DNA of 64,000 nucleotides from Naematelia aurantialba (GCA_021527695.1 JAKFAO010000003.1:806001-870000), one strand, 5' to 3'; numbered from the stretch's first letter, positions 11,630-23,753 are shown. The notes: generated by a model not told the origin, from the sequence alone. Made by a program: numbers and translations.

Positions 11630-13533
11630 CACCTATGGCACGTATCTATCCCAACAGGCACCCTCTTCCACCACTCTAGACTGCTATCTGATAGATGCTC
11701 AGGGATCTCGAATCGAATTTGGCTCTTGCTCATCGGCTTGATCTCGCTTTTCACATTCTCCCGTTTCCTTAGTGAGCTACATTTCTGCTGCATACATCAG
11801 CATGCCACGCTGACTGATCCGAGGCGCATCCGAGCATCTGTCACCGTATTCGACGGGTGCACTGCTCTCCTCTAGAGACTATCTCAACGCTTCCGCTTCT
11901 GACCCCGCCCCTTTTGAATTTTGCCCGGTCTTCGGACCCAATGATACGATTGCGGAACGCAGAGGGCAATGGGGATTGTTGCGGTCTAGACTGCATCTAG
12001 GCAGTGGTGCGCGAATCCAGCGTGTCGTACAAAAGGGCATGGCGGGGCAACCGATCACCATTAGTGTCTTGGGAGGTTCCGGTAGGTGGACTCTTGCAGC
12101 CAGTGTCCAAGTATTTTCTGACGCAGGGCACAGTCTCGGCATGTCACGGAGCTGGTGACGACCCAGTGGCGTCCCGATGCTACCCTGCCAGATTCTTCGA
12201 ATGGTGGAACTCTGTCTTTCCCCATCCTGACTCGGAGTTGACAAATGGCGCCGCCCGGCGGACCGATTCCGCATACTTTGCATACTGCTCAACACACCAC
12301 CTTCCTGATCACACCGACTTGGTGATCCTGGAGTTTGATGCTTCGGATCCAAAGCAAGTGTTGTAATGGGCAAGCTGGATGGTGGGCTGACAGCAAATAG
12401 CGATCCACAATGGCTCTCGCATTTTGAGCTCTTAGTCCGCTCGATCCTAGTCCGGCCCGAACAGCCAGCTCTCATTATCCTCGGTCACTTTTCTCCCCAG
12501 ATCCAAGCGCAGAACGGGTTTGCAGGACCGGAACTCCTCCATACCGTCGTCGCGCAGTTCTACGACGTCCCGCACTTGTCCGCCAAGGGCTTGCTATATA
12601 ACGATTATCTCGCCAGCCCCGAGGAATCAAGATCGCTCTACTTTGTTGACCCGGTCCTTGCCAATCCAAACGGCCACCAACTCTTGGCAGATGTGCTGAT
12701 AAGTTACATGGAAAGTCAAATTTGTTCCGGCTGGGCTGCGACTATGGGACATGCCTTTGATGTACCGTACATGGGTGCTCCCTCAAGCGCCGAAAACGCC
12801 CTCGAGGCTGTATCTCCTGCAACCGAAGCAGAAGAATCGGCCGAAGAAATCGAGGCAGAAGGAGGTAGTCTAGCAAACAAGTTGCGCACCATCCGTGTGC
12901 CTCAGGCGATGCTGTCCGACCGACCGTCAGACATTCTACGTTTCAGAGAAGTCAAGCCTTTCTGCGTGTCCGCAAATGATCTGATCAACCCGCTACCACC
13001 ATCGCACTTTTTCGGATCAGGTTGGCTGGCCCATCATCCACAAAAGGGCGCGGCTCTTGAGGAGAAGCATTATTGGTATGCCGAGATTGGTGGAAGCAAG
13101 ATGCGTGTCCCCATCGAGCTGAGCGCTGGTGATGTTGCCGTATACTACTTGCAGTTAGTGGGCAAACGCCGCTGTCGGGACTCCCAGCTGATCATGGCAT
13201 AGGGATCCTATGGACCGTCCTAGTGGTCGGGCGGCATGCTGGGTAGACGACAACTACTCTGGAGCGGTCGAGCTCTCTGGCAGTGCGGATGTTCACGACA
13301 CAACACCCACGTGAGTCTCAACGAAACTCGGCACGCACGTACTGTTGCTTATGACAGTCTTACACTGATCGACTTTGGAGTTGCAGCAGGACCTCATTAC
13401 GTCGAGTGTCACCTGTTAGGCAAGGAAGGCGAGACTATTGCTCCTTTCAAAATGCTTGGCATGTGAGTATAAGATCCATCTGGAGTGATAGTTTGTTCTC
13501 CCTTACTGATTGGTCTACAGCTTTGCGACATGA
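11630..13533 (+). CDS. SGNH-hydrolase-like protein, capsule-associated type
   Basis: Exons (first one incomplete): 11630-11771, 11824-12081, 12134-12353, 12401-13153, 13203-13310, 13358-13462, 13521-13533. The first listed exon encodes a signal anchor (IWLLLIGLISLFTF), so a type II Golgi membrane protein is likely. The SGNH core follows: GGSVSACHGAGDDP (nucleophile block, assembled across an intron), TDLVILEFDASDPN, ILGHFSPQ and GHQLLADVL. The C-terminal beta-rich tail has CWVDDNY and YVECHLLGKEGE. In Cryptococcus, relatives are annotated as capsular-associated proteins; acetyl transfer or removal on surface glycan is a plausible role but is inferred. The intron at 12354 uses a GC donor. Exon 1 and its ATG are unresolved. 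Confidence 0.78.
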
Positions 13534-13681
13534 AACACGCACGACGCGGTTGCAGTGCAAGTCACTGTCCTTTCTTGTCCAGGCATGTCATGGATCATGC
13601 AGGGAACGGACATCGTGCAATTTCATTGTCAGAGTGTAGTGGGTAGCCCATTTGTAGACTAGGAGCCTAATCTACCTATGT

Positions 13682-13967
13682 ATGCCCGCCGGCCCTCCAG
13701 CGCCGGGCCCCTCTATTTCTGCCGTCGCTGCTGCCCGCTTCTTTGTCAAAGTCACACTGATTCTCTGGACCATGACGCTGTGGGAGCCGGGGGGAAGCTT
13801 GGCTTTGAGCACGTGAGTCGAAGGGGCATTCGAATTTGTCAGCGAAATGCATCTATCTCACTTGACCGGGATTTGTTGCACGATAATCCGTCAATGAGTA
13901 GCTCAGTCTCAATGCAAATTCACCTTTCCTTCGTACAACGTCGTCTAGGCAAGAGGGGGATGAATGA
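13682..13967 (+). CDS. Possible micro-gene: 49-aa single-pass membrane protein
   Basis: Exon 13682-13812 starts MPAGPPAPGP and contains a hydrophobic stretch (FFVKVTLILWTMTLW). It ends at a clean GTGAGT donor, and joining to 13949-13967 (TCTAG acceptor) gives QEGDE and a stop in phase. It lies 150 bp after the SGNH gene on the same strand. The helix, Kozak-poor start and matching splice phase are suggestive. There is no family match from memory, so chance cannot be excluded. Confidence 0.33.
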
Positions 13968-14050
13968 GCGTCATTCAAATATCCATAAAGTCAATAATGT
14001 ACATGCTGCATTCCTCTACCAGCCTGGCTGACCTTGGTGTACAATCCCCG

Positions 14051-15263
14051 CTAGGCAGCGACGTCTATAGTGGGGTTTGGCACTTCGATACCAGCCTGTC
14101 CAGGGCTCTGCAATTCCACGAGAGGATCTTCCTTGCTGAGATCTATCGAATGGATGCCGTCTTTGTCGATGAGGATGCAGTTGAAGCTGAAGCGGACCGT
14201 TAAGCCTACATGTCTGTCAGCTCACAGTACCAGAGCGGGTCCAAAAGCAGGAGCGCAACGGTCAAAGTCGTCTTTTCAGGAAGGCCAAAAGCAGGAGCGC
14301 AATGGTCAAAGTCGTGTTTCTCAGGAAGGGTGGCTCACGGATGTTAACCTCGCTGATGCATTTCCGTAAGACCTCGAGCCCCTCAGTGCGGTCCATCTGC
14401 GCGTGTGCCCACTTGTCCATCGTGCTCAGGCAGACATACATGCCGAATCCCTGCGCGGCGTAGGGCACAACGGCCTTGGTGCCGAGGTAGTCAATCCAAT
14501 ACAGATGCGGCAGTTCGGTCGTCGTATCGTACCCCCCCAACAGGAGGTTGACGGCGTACGGCCGGCGAGAACGCAGCGATTCAGCGAGTGTGCGACGGAC
14601 CCACGCCGAGGCCGATGGGGGAAGGAGTGCAGTGTGGTTGCTACACAGGAAAAGGGGCCCGGGAATGTGTTCACGAGTCGGAAGTCATCATAGGCGGACA
14701 CCACAAACGGCAGCACGGATCCAAGGAGGACGTTCAGTCAGCATTGCTCCGATCACTGTGTGCAGAACAAGCGCGGTGATATAGTCGTGAGAGAAAGGAC
14801 AGCGTCTCGGGACGCTCGATCATATCGGTGCACCGCCCTCTTTGGGTCTACATATTGAGGGGAAAGTCCAAGGCAGAACTCACCGGATATGGTACAGGCG
14901 CATGTTCCTCTCAACGAAATCGGCAAAATTGTTGGTATCACCAGGTTCGCCTCCGACACACATGGCGAGATGTGGCCCCAGCGCTTTGATTTTGTTTTCA
15001 TCCGACTTCATCTGGATGATAGATCGCCCGGCCGACATGTCGGAGCAAAGAATGACATAGTCTTTGCCTGTATCGAGAGAGCATTGTCATGCACAAGAAA
15101 GTGGTTGTTGGGTCGCAGGGCCGATCAAGAGGTATCCAACGTTCCGCAGGAGAAGGGGAGGCAGACCGCAAAGAAGCAAGGGGCAGGGAGATCACAGGCA
15201 TCAGCATTGCCCTTGGAGGAGCGGACTGGATCGCTCACCAGTGATGCCGAAAGAACACTCCAT
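14051..15263 (-). CDS. PRE1: 20S proteasome beta-4 subunit
   Basis: Four exons, high to low: 15263-15239 (25 nt, MECSFGIT), 15067-14884, 14640-14339, 14205-14051; 221 aa. Hallmarks are VILCSDMSAGRSI, KIKALGPHLAMCVGGEPGD, FADFVERNMRLY, LRSRRPYAVNLLLGGYD, LYWIDYLGTK and LLRKC-like LRKCISEV. Like other beta-4/PSMB2 subunits it has no N-terminal catalytic threonine or propeptide and serves a structural role in the beta ring. The C-terminal tail after FNCILIDKDGIHSIDL is about 25 residues longer than in yeast. Intron 3 contains a 44-bp tandem duplication. It is divergent from the Arf exchange factor (258 bp between starts). Confidence 0.92.
14241..14328. repeat. 44-bp tandem duplication inside PRE1 intron 3
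   Basis: Two adjacent copies (14241-14284 and 14285-14328) start with ccaaaagcaggagcgcaa and differ at only a few positions. They make up most of the intron, which without one copy would be near the 50-90 nt normal for this window. Confidence 0.88.
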
Positions 15264-15521
15264 TGTGGATAGAGGTAGATTATGGACGACTAGAACAGCA
15301 GACGACACAGACAGGTCAGTGGCCGCGCGTTGGTGGAAAGGCGCGCTGATTTGGAGATAGGCGTGTATGTGCAAAGAGGCGCGCAGTCTACATGGTGATA
15401 GGCGCGCGTCCTTCGCGTACGAGCACATTGCAGCGTTTGGTGTGTCTTGCTGGAACACTACTGACACCGTCTCCAAGTACATCTTCTCATAGCGGTTGGC
15501 CATCGAGCTCAGACGGACAGG

Positions 15522-18500
15522 ATGCTTCCTACAGACCTTCCGGCTACAACGCTCCTCCTCCAGGAGATCCAGACCGTAACCTCTTCCATGAGACGGAATC
15601 AGCGATGGGCTTCCTCCAGTTCTTCCTTCCACAGCTCATCGGCTCCGCTGCCGCCATATTTGCAATCCAATAAGACTGCTCGCAAGGCTCGAGGCATTAA
15701 TACAGCAAGTGCAAGGAAAGGACGGGCTCCTCATGAGTCGGCGGACGATGGGGACCTCATGGGTGGTTTTGTGGAATTGCGTAGGAGTCTCACTGGCCTT
15801 CAAGGTCAGTCCCATCACTCTTCCGTTTGGCAGTACAGCTGATTCACACCGTACAGATATCACAGCCCTTTCGCCGCTCGAGTTGTGTAGTCCTTTCCTA
15901 GCTCTCATTCGATCGCCCATCACCTCTGGGCCTATCACATCGTTGGCCCTCACATCGCTGCATTCCATCACTCTCTCTGTTCTCCCTCTGTACGTGACGC
16001 CGGCGCCCACGACTGTCACTCCTTCTAATCCGCTGGAAATCGCCCTGGCGCATGTCACGTCAGCATTGTCGCAATGCCGCTTCCCGTCTTCGTCACCGCA
16101 ACAAGACGAGCTCGTCCTCCTGCGCCTCCTACGCGTCATTGAAGCCTTGACATCCCTCTTCGACCTCCCAGCCTCGACGAGTTCGGCTCAAGGAACCATG
16201 TGCTTGTTGGATCACATGGGAGATGAGAGCGTGTGCGAGCTCTTAGAAGTGGGCCTGGGAATGCTGGCACGGGCTAGACTTGGTGACAGTCTTCGAAACA
16301 CGGCACAGAGTTGCGTACAAACACTTGTGCGACAAGTTTTCCGCAGACTCAGGTTGCTCACCAGTGAGGATGTTGAGAGGTTGCTTGAAGCGGGAAAGCA
16401 GGCAGAAGAGAAAGTTCGAAAACGAGGAGATGAGAAGAAAGAGAGCGAGCGCGAGGCAGATGCGGTAGATTTAACGGACCAGTCCGCGGAAGATACGACA
16501 GAGTCTGGTGAGTGATCCATGCAGCGAGAAACTAACTTACAGATAACTCTCCCCCATTTTTCACCCCTTATGGTCTGCCCACCATCCTCGAACTACTCCG
16601 AGTCCTTATCGCGCTGCTCAACCCGTCTGATCAGGCTCATACGGATTCAATGAGACTCTCCGCATTGGCGGTCCTCAACACAGCGCTCGAAGTTGGTGGG
16701 GCCGGTCTAGGTGGTTTCCCCGAGTTACGTGAGGGTCTCCGCGATGAGGGCTGCAGACACCTATTCCAGGTCAGATGTTTAAATGATGTGCGGACATAAG
16801 CTGAACGTATTCTAGCTCACGCGAGCGGATTCGCCTGCACTGCTAGCTCAATCGCTTCGGACTACATCGACGCTGTTCTCCACCTTGCTCCCCTATCTCA
16901 AACTGCAACTGGAACTCTTCCTCTCGTATCTGATAGACCGGCTAACGCCGCCGGGACCTACCCCTCTTCCGCCTCACCTCCTGCAGAGTCATCACACTGC
17001 TCGGCCAGACTCGCCAGCAGCTAACATGACTGATTCCGCGAATGGAGACCCGGCTCGACCTTCAACCCCCGCACCCGACATCGCACCCTCATCGTCAACA
17101 ACACCTCGCCCTTTCGCTCTCTTGCCACCTGTGCCAAACGAAACGAAGGAGCTTATGCTAGAGACTCTCACTCAAATTGCCGCTCGGCCGAGCTTCATGG
17201 TGGACTGCTGGGTGAATTTTGACTGTTCTGTCGACAGCGAGGACATGTTCGAGCGGCTTGTGGCCTTCCTGACTAGGGTGAGTGAATGTCTATCAGCACA
17301 GGGGAAGATCGCTGAGTCAGGGAAGGGTGTCTACCCATCAGGTCCTCCCAAGCAGGACGGATCTTCCCACCTCTTCGAAGGTCTCGAGAATGTTCAGCTA
17401 TTGTCTTTGGAAATCCTGCTTTCGTATGTCAGTTCAATGGCGGACCGACTCGCAGAAGGCTCCGAGGAGTGGCTCCAGGCAAGTGCTCCATATCCCACGT
17501 CTTGGCCCTGCTCAGTGCTGCCCAGACCTACCCTCCTGTCAATGCCCTCAAGTTGCGTAAAGAACGTAAAGGAACTCTCCTGACTGGTCTCAACATGTTC
17601 AACGCCAAGCCGAAGGCGGGACTGACCTTTTTGGAGAACGAGGGATTGATTGCCCCTGATTCTCGGCCTGGAACGGATGAGGAGAAACAGAGCGTTGCAA
17701 TTGCCAAGTTTCTGCGAAGCTCGTCAAGACTAGACAAGAAGCTGCTCGGAGAGTACATTTCGCGGCCAGACCAACTCCCGTTGTTAAAGGCCTTTATCCG
17801 GTTATTCGACTTTAAAGGGGCAAGTTGGCCCTAAGTCGATTCCAAGAACCAGCAAGCTGATAGCTCAGAAATCTATTGCCGATGCGATGCGAGAGTTACT
17901 AGAGACCTTCCGGCTGCCCGGTGAAGCTCAACCTATTGCTCGGATCACTGAGACATTTGCCGAGCATTTCTTCTCATTCAAACCTCGTCTGTGCAGTTCT
18001 CGTGACTACGAGCCGACAAACTGATCGCCCGTAGCGGAGATTGCATCTCAAGATGCAGTCTATGTACTGGCATATTCTGTCATCATGCTGAATACGGACC
18101 TGCATAATCCTCAGAATCGGGTCAGTCGACCCTCAGACACTGGCTCGTTTAGTTTACATATTTTAGAAACGGATGACGATCGATGACTACAAGCGAAACT
18201 TGCGAGGGGTCAACGATGGGAAGGATTTTGATCCTAAGTACTTAGCAGGCATCCACGAATCAATCAAGAGGCGCGAGATCATCCTGCCTGAAGAACACGC
18301 AGGTCAACACGGTTTCGAATACGCCTGGAAAAGCCTGATGCAAAGGTCGCGGACTGCAGGTAAGTCACGGCCTTGCGCTTTCGTCTCGGTGGCTCAAGGA
18401 TCAGGTCCGATGATCAACTGCAACTCTTCGATGTTCGATGAAGACATGTTCCGACTATCGTGGCGCCCTGTCATATCTGCTATTGCTTACGCATTCACGA

Positions 18501-20940
18501 TGTCAAGCCAGGACGAACATGTCATACAGCGCGCAATTACCGGTTTCCGACAATGCGCATCGCTTGCCGGCCACTTTCACCTACCCGAGGTGTTTGATAC
18601 CATCGTATTATCCCTTGCCTCGGCGACTGGCCTCCTCGACGGCGGCGATGCTCACGAGATGATCAATTTCCCCATAGTAGAGAAGGAAAATGCCAAAGTC
18701 ACCGTGTCCCCATTGTCGATCAAATTTGGTCGGAGTTACAGATCTCAACTCGCCACGGTCGTTCTCTTCACCATCGCAAACGGTAACGGCTCCGCCATCC
18801 GAGAGGGCTGGACTCAGATCTTCGAAATGTTCCAGACGCTTTTCTTGCATGCTCTCCTTCCGGCACCTATGCTGCAAATGGAAGACTTCCTAGCTGGCAC
18901 GACAGTCATCCCTTTGAAAGCATCTGTGCCGGCACCTCAACCTGAAAGGCGGCCGGAGGGTGGTTTGCTGTCTACTTTATCGAGTTATCTGCTCAGTCCA
19001 TATGGTAACAGCAACGAGAACTTGGTGGTAGAAACAAGTGACGAGGATGTCGAGAACACCTTGGTCGCGGTGGACTGCCTGAGCTCCTGTAAACTAGAAG
19101 AGCTATACGCGGAAATCCTGTAAGAAGACGCTTCATACGTGCGAGAACCTGGACTGATGACGTAGTTCCCTTGACCTGGATGCGCTGATTCCTGCCCTCA
19201 AGGCAATAAGGACCCTTGCGGAACAGCGCACTACCGCCCGCCTAGCAAATCGGTCTGAATCAACATCGGAGAATGATTCACCCGGTCACCGTGAAGGCGG
19301 CCAACTACCTTATGATCCAGCATGCGTATTCCTCTTGGAAATGATGGTCAGTGTTGCTGCGAGGGGAAAAGAGCATGTCGCGGAGACTTGGTACGTAGAT
19401 GGGGCATTTTTTAAACTTGCATCCGCTGACAGGAGGCAGGCCCATCATCTTCGAATACATTTCGACACTACTAGGAAGCGCACAAAACTATTCGGTGCTT
19501 CTCGTGGAAAGAGCTGTAGTAGGCCTCCTCCGGCTCTGTTTGATCATTGCGGAGAATGTGAGTTCGGGACTGTACGATCGTGGAAGAAACCCGCTGAACT
19601 TTTTCAGCCCGCCTTACATGACCAGCTCTATCTCGCGCTTGATGTGCTACGCTCGCTGCCATCCACGGTGCTCAACTCGGTCTCGGAACAACTCATGGCT
19701 GGCGTTGCTCTGATTCTCGATCGCCAACCTCAGATAGTAAAGAGCCACACAGAGTGGAATCTTGTCATTGCTCTGTTTCGAGCGACAGTTGCCCATCCCG
19801 AAGCGTCAAAGGTGACTCTCGGAATAGTGCAGAAGATTGTAGCAGACGGGCCTGGGAAACGATTAGGGGTCGACAACTACGCCGGTACAGTGGCACTGCT
19901 CGACGAATTCGCCACTGCAGCTGGAGCTGCGAAAGCAGGTAAGACACAAGGGCGAAGGGCGAGTCAGAGTACAACACTGTGAGTCTTCGAAAGATCGACG
20001 GGAATGAACACACCACCTATGACCGTGGATCTGCCTATTATCCCTGAATATGCTTGTGATGCCGAAAGAAATGTTACGAAAGGGCAGACTAACAAGTTCA
20101 GAGGGCCCACCGTGGAGCGCGGGTTGACAGCGCTTGACTCACTCTACGAAATGCGGAACGTCATCCCGGGGCTGATCGAACAAAGTGGACAAAGTGGACA
20201 AGAAGGTAGGTATTCGGTCAACGGCGTTCTTGCACAGGACTGATCGGATCAGCATGGACAACATTCTGGTTGCCTCCACTTCTGGCCATTGGCAAACAAT
20301 GCGTCAATACTCATCAGTCCATTCGCCAGCGGGCGATGTCATATCTGCAACGCCTGCTTCTCTCTCCTCAATTACTTTCGCCGAGCGATACCCTTCATAC
20401 TCTGCCGACCATCTTCGATCGCGTGCTGTTCCCGGTCCTCGACGAACTGCTCAAGCCGCAGGTGTTCGAACGTGATCCGGTCGGAATGGGCGAAACACGT
20501 TTGCGAGCAGCGACGTTACTTTGCAAAATCTTCTTACAGTATGTGGTGACTTTGGTGGAAGGTGGAAGTGGGGAAGTAGGAGGACTGTTCGTGAGGGTTT
20601 TGGACAAACTCGAGCGATTCATGAGGGGCGAAAAGGAGATGCTTGTGAGTCGCCGACTGCAAGGAGCATGGAAGCTCGTTCCGCTGACCACGAGTAGAAT
20701 GAGGCCGGTGAATCGCTCAAGAACGTCGTCTTGGTCATGCACTCGTCAAAACTGCTGCTGCCGCCACCTGCCCCGGGACCAAAAGCAACAGACGTGAGGA
20801 CAAAGGAACAACGAGAGCTGTGGGATCAGAGTGCTGGCCGGATTGAGCGAGTTTTACCTGGTTTCCTAAGAGAGGCAGTTGTGACGCCTGCACCTGGACG
20901 AATGTCGGCCGAGGGAGAGGTAGAAGAAGCCAAAGCTTAG
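15522..20940 (+). CDS. GEA2: Large Arf guanine-nucleotide exchange factor (Gea1/2, GBF1 type)
   Basis: Fifteen exons: 15522-15804, 15857-16507, 16543-16769, 16816-17478, 17526-17819, 17869-17986, 18035-18120, 18167-18359, 18405-19119, 19166-19390, 19440-19557, 19608-19938, 19984-20205, 20253-20644, 20698-20940; 1586 aa. N-terminal DCB/HUS region (LLLQEIQTV start, SPLELCSPFLALIRSP, DCWVNFDC). The Sec7 domain is at about residues 625-815, with the catalytic Glu in FRLPGEAQ, LAYSVIMLNTDLHNPQ and MTIDDYKRNLRGVN. HDS domains follow (WRPVISAIAYAFT; TTFWLPPLLAIGKQC). Known role: it activates Arf1 at early Golgi membranes for COPI coat formation and is the brefeldin-A-sensitive class. Introns at 17479 and 17820 have GC donors, both inside or beside the Sec7 coding region. 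The acceptor of exon 9 could also be 14 bases upstream of the one given. Confidence 0.92.
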
Positions 20941-21284
20941 CAGTATTCGGCATGTCGAACTATTAATTGCATCTTTGCTGATAGATGCCGCATTTGTACG
21001 GTTGAGTTGGGGAATTTCAAGTCAATTTGTGCTGGTGTCGAGCGGCGTACCGAGTTACCGTGCAATGCAGTATGGAGCTTGGCTGGTCCACCGGAGCGCC
21101 CAATGACCTGAATGCATCTATCTGCGCCGTGCGGATACAAATACAATCATACATTGACGGCACGCTTACGCTACTGAAATTGGGGCGGAAAAATGACAGT
21201 GAAAATTGTTGGCGGATGCTCCGTCATGTTGGCGGATGACATCGTTGGCAGACGATACCGGTGGCGGATACCATGCTCCTGCGA
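20941..21284. other. Intergenic, convergent
   Basis: About 340 bp between the GEA and TAD3 stops. No coding or repeat signal apart from a short direct repeat (ttggcggatg, twice) at about 21210-21240. Confidence 0.5.
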
Positions 21285-22269
21285 CTAGACCTCGGTATTG
21301 TCGTCGACGTCGAGCAACTGTCTGACTTGTTCGGCGACCTCGCCGTCCCAGCGCCAAACGTCGAAGCGGTGGTTCAGGTCTTTACGGGCGTGGACGCCAA
21401 AGCCTCCCTGCTCACGGACCTCGAACCCGCCTCCGCGTTTCGCAGGAAAGACGTAGAACACCTCGCGGACGCGACTGTGCAGCAGCGCCATGGAGCACAT
21501 GACGCAGGGCTCGTGTGTGAGAAACAGGCTGAGACTGGTGAGGAGGTAATCTGCGCCGTTGCGCGTCGGCTGCATCTCGGAAAACGGCGGGCGCGTGCGC
21601 AGGTCGGCGATGCTGGCAATGGTGTTGAGCGTGGCGTGGCGCAGGGGGTGCGCTTCTGCATTTCGCGTGTCGTGGGCACACGCGCGCAGCCCCGGCGTAG
21701 GCGGTATGAACCCGTCGTTACTCGGCCACAAGCTCTCTGGAGGCGACGTGACGAAACACGCTACGGGGACTTGGCCGGCCCGTCGAGCCGCGACCGCCAA
21801 GTCCAGGACCCGCCGGATCCCAGAAGCTACCCATGATTTGCGGGCATCCGGCCACGCCGACGAGTCGCTGGGCTTGATGATGGTCGGCACGTACACCACG
21901 GGCCAGATAGGCGACTTCTGCCGGAGTTCCTCTTGTGATCGAGCAGCACTGCTGGGAACCCTGTGGATCACCGGACAGAGCGTTTTGAGAGACAGATGGT
22001 AGTCGCTCAACATGGCGAGAAGAGCGGCGCGACTCTGTGCTTCCACTCTGCACAGCAGAATCAATTGCCGCTCTGCACGTCGAGTCAATACAATTTTCCT
22101 CCAGAGCCCGATGGAGCTACTCACCTGACCCGCTGTCGTCCGGCCGCTTCGCTACCCGCTTGAGATGACGCAGCTTCGGGTCGCTGCCGCACACCTCCTT
22201 GGAGAAGCTGCTTGGATGAGCTGGTGCCAACAATCATCGCTGGCAGACCTACTTGAGAGCGTGCCGCAT
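21285..22269 (-). CDS. TAD3: tRNA adenosine deaminase accessory subunit Tad3
   Basis: Exons, high to low: 22269-22253, 22207-22125, 22072-21285. The coding-like frame continues upstream to 22320 (AEEAVELWVAEIED), but no usable ATG lies there; the first in-frame ATG is at 22269. Domain: HLKRV near the N-terminus, then the cytidine/deoxycytidylate deaminase fold with HPLRHA and EPCVMCSMALLHSR. The catalytic Glu of the HAE motif is replaced (HAT), as expected for Tad3, which binds zinc but is inactive and supports Tad2 in making inosine at tRNA position 34. NHRFDVWRW at the end is typical. It lies immediately downstream of the SET gene on the same strand; the two reading frames almost touch. Confidence 0.83.
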
Positions 22270-22328
22270 CAACTTGGTGTCCTCAATCTCTGCAACCCAG
22301 AGCTCCACTGCTTCCTCAGCTCATCGCA

Positions 22329-23753
22329 TCAAACAAGTAGGAACAGCTGCTCACTGAGACTATCGTCGTCGCCTTCCTCCTTCTCCACTGGCCCTTTGAT
22401 CCTCCTGACAAGGCCGTGGCCAGTAGACCAGCCCGCGGCCGGCTCTTCGCCCTCGTGCCAGTCGATGTCCTGGCACAGGACCGCCGGCGTCGGGCTTTCG
22501 TGTCGCTTGCATGGCGTGGAATGGAGGGGTGGTGGCAGGTTAGAGGCGCCTCGCGGCGGCAGGGACGGGTAGGCGGGGAGGATGGGCACGGCAGCGACGA
22601 GGGTCGACGATCGTACAGCGTGGGGCGCGATAATAAGACCTGAGTTGGTGGCCGACGACGAGGCGGCCGAACTAGACTGTGATGGCGATGGCGAGCCCGT
22701 TCTCGATGGTGGGCGGGAGCCTTGTGAAGCCTCCGGGTGGTGGCGCAGTAGTTCTTTCTCAGCCCACTTGGCGCGCCTAGCGTCCCTAGCGGCCTTGGAA
22801 CCAGTCCCATTGACACTGCCCGTCGTAGCGCCCATGGTGTCCCATCTCGCCCGACGCTCCGCGCGTTCTGCTCTTCGCTTCTCCGCTTCGTCTAGAATTT
22901 CCCGATTAACCAGCTCGTCAAGCTGCAACGCCCAGAGACCATCGACCATCCGCTTCTCATCTTCCGCGTCCTCTTCCTCGACTCGTGCCCTCCATGCTGA
23001 TTCTCGGCCAGCGGGCGTAAACCACAGCTTGCTCTCGTCTGCAGAATAGCAAATACACAGCTCTTCCCCTACGTCCACCCTTCGTGTTGTGCGGAACGAG
23101 ATCGTCCCTCGGTCGTAATCTCGGATAAAGTTGACGTTTGGAGAGGCCGAGTGGTTGAACATGGACGCTGGAGAGAGTCACGCATGCGGTCAGCCGTGCT
23201 GTTAGAAGCGGGATAACCGGTGCAGACAGATCGAGGTGAAGCTCAGCTCACCAATGCCAAGTCCAATAGCCATGCCACCCTCTCGCCAGCAGAACCCGTA
23301 GCTCCCGAGCACAGTCTCGTTCATGCCTCCTTGTTCCCACTCGGTTCTGCTAAGCACCAGCACTGGACTATCCTCCAAAAGCGTCCCGGCGGGAAGCGGA
23401 TTGCTGGAGAACACGCCGCGACCGCGCTTGGGATTCGAAACCAGATGGAGACCAAGCGGATTTAGGCGATATGGCACCTCGTCTGACCCGCTGGCCGCCT
23501 CGCCGTGGCGTGCGCTCTCGGCCGCATCTCGAAGAGCCGTACCATCTCCAGAGACTGGGCCCGGACTCTTGCCGTCCACCCGGCTCACCGAGGGAGATCC
23601 GTTGATATGGGCGGAGATGTTGGATGCGACGCCGTTGGCCTTGACTGGATCCGCATGGGTAAAATCGGCATTGTTGGGACTGGGAGGAGAGGGGCCCGGG
23701 GTACTAGTACCGCTACCGCTAGAGATGGTACTAGCGGCATGGTCATTCGTCAT
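22329..23753 (-). CDS. SET-domain protein (probable lysine methyltransferase)
   Basis: Two exons, high to low: 23753-23252 and 23167-22329; 446 aa. The N-terminal 90 residues are Ser/Pro/Asn-rich and disordered. The split SET domain has RGVFSSNPLPAGTLLEDSPV in exon 1. The core FNHSASPNVNFIRD and GEELCICY follow in exon 2, right after the intron. After the SET domain come an Arg/Glu-rich helical stretch and a long low-complexity tail rich in Ser and Pro. The short one-exon SET type without pre-SET or post-SET cysteines resembles fungal set-7/SETD-like proteins. Substrate and location are unknown. Its stop codon overlaps the ATG of a three-codon frame in front of TAD3. Confidence 0.8.

Noticed and set aside
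17279..17302. Possible 24-nt intron in GEA after LTR (GTGAGT…CACAG)
   Set aside because: Too short, and the frame reads through into conserved sequence.
21621..21650. Missing catalytic Glu in TAD3 (HAT instead of HAE)
   Set aside because: Loss of this Glu is the known family trait of Tad3, not an anomaly.
21261..22002. Plus-strand frames across TAD3
   Set aside because: Shadows of the deaminase gene on the other strand.
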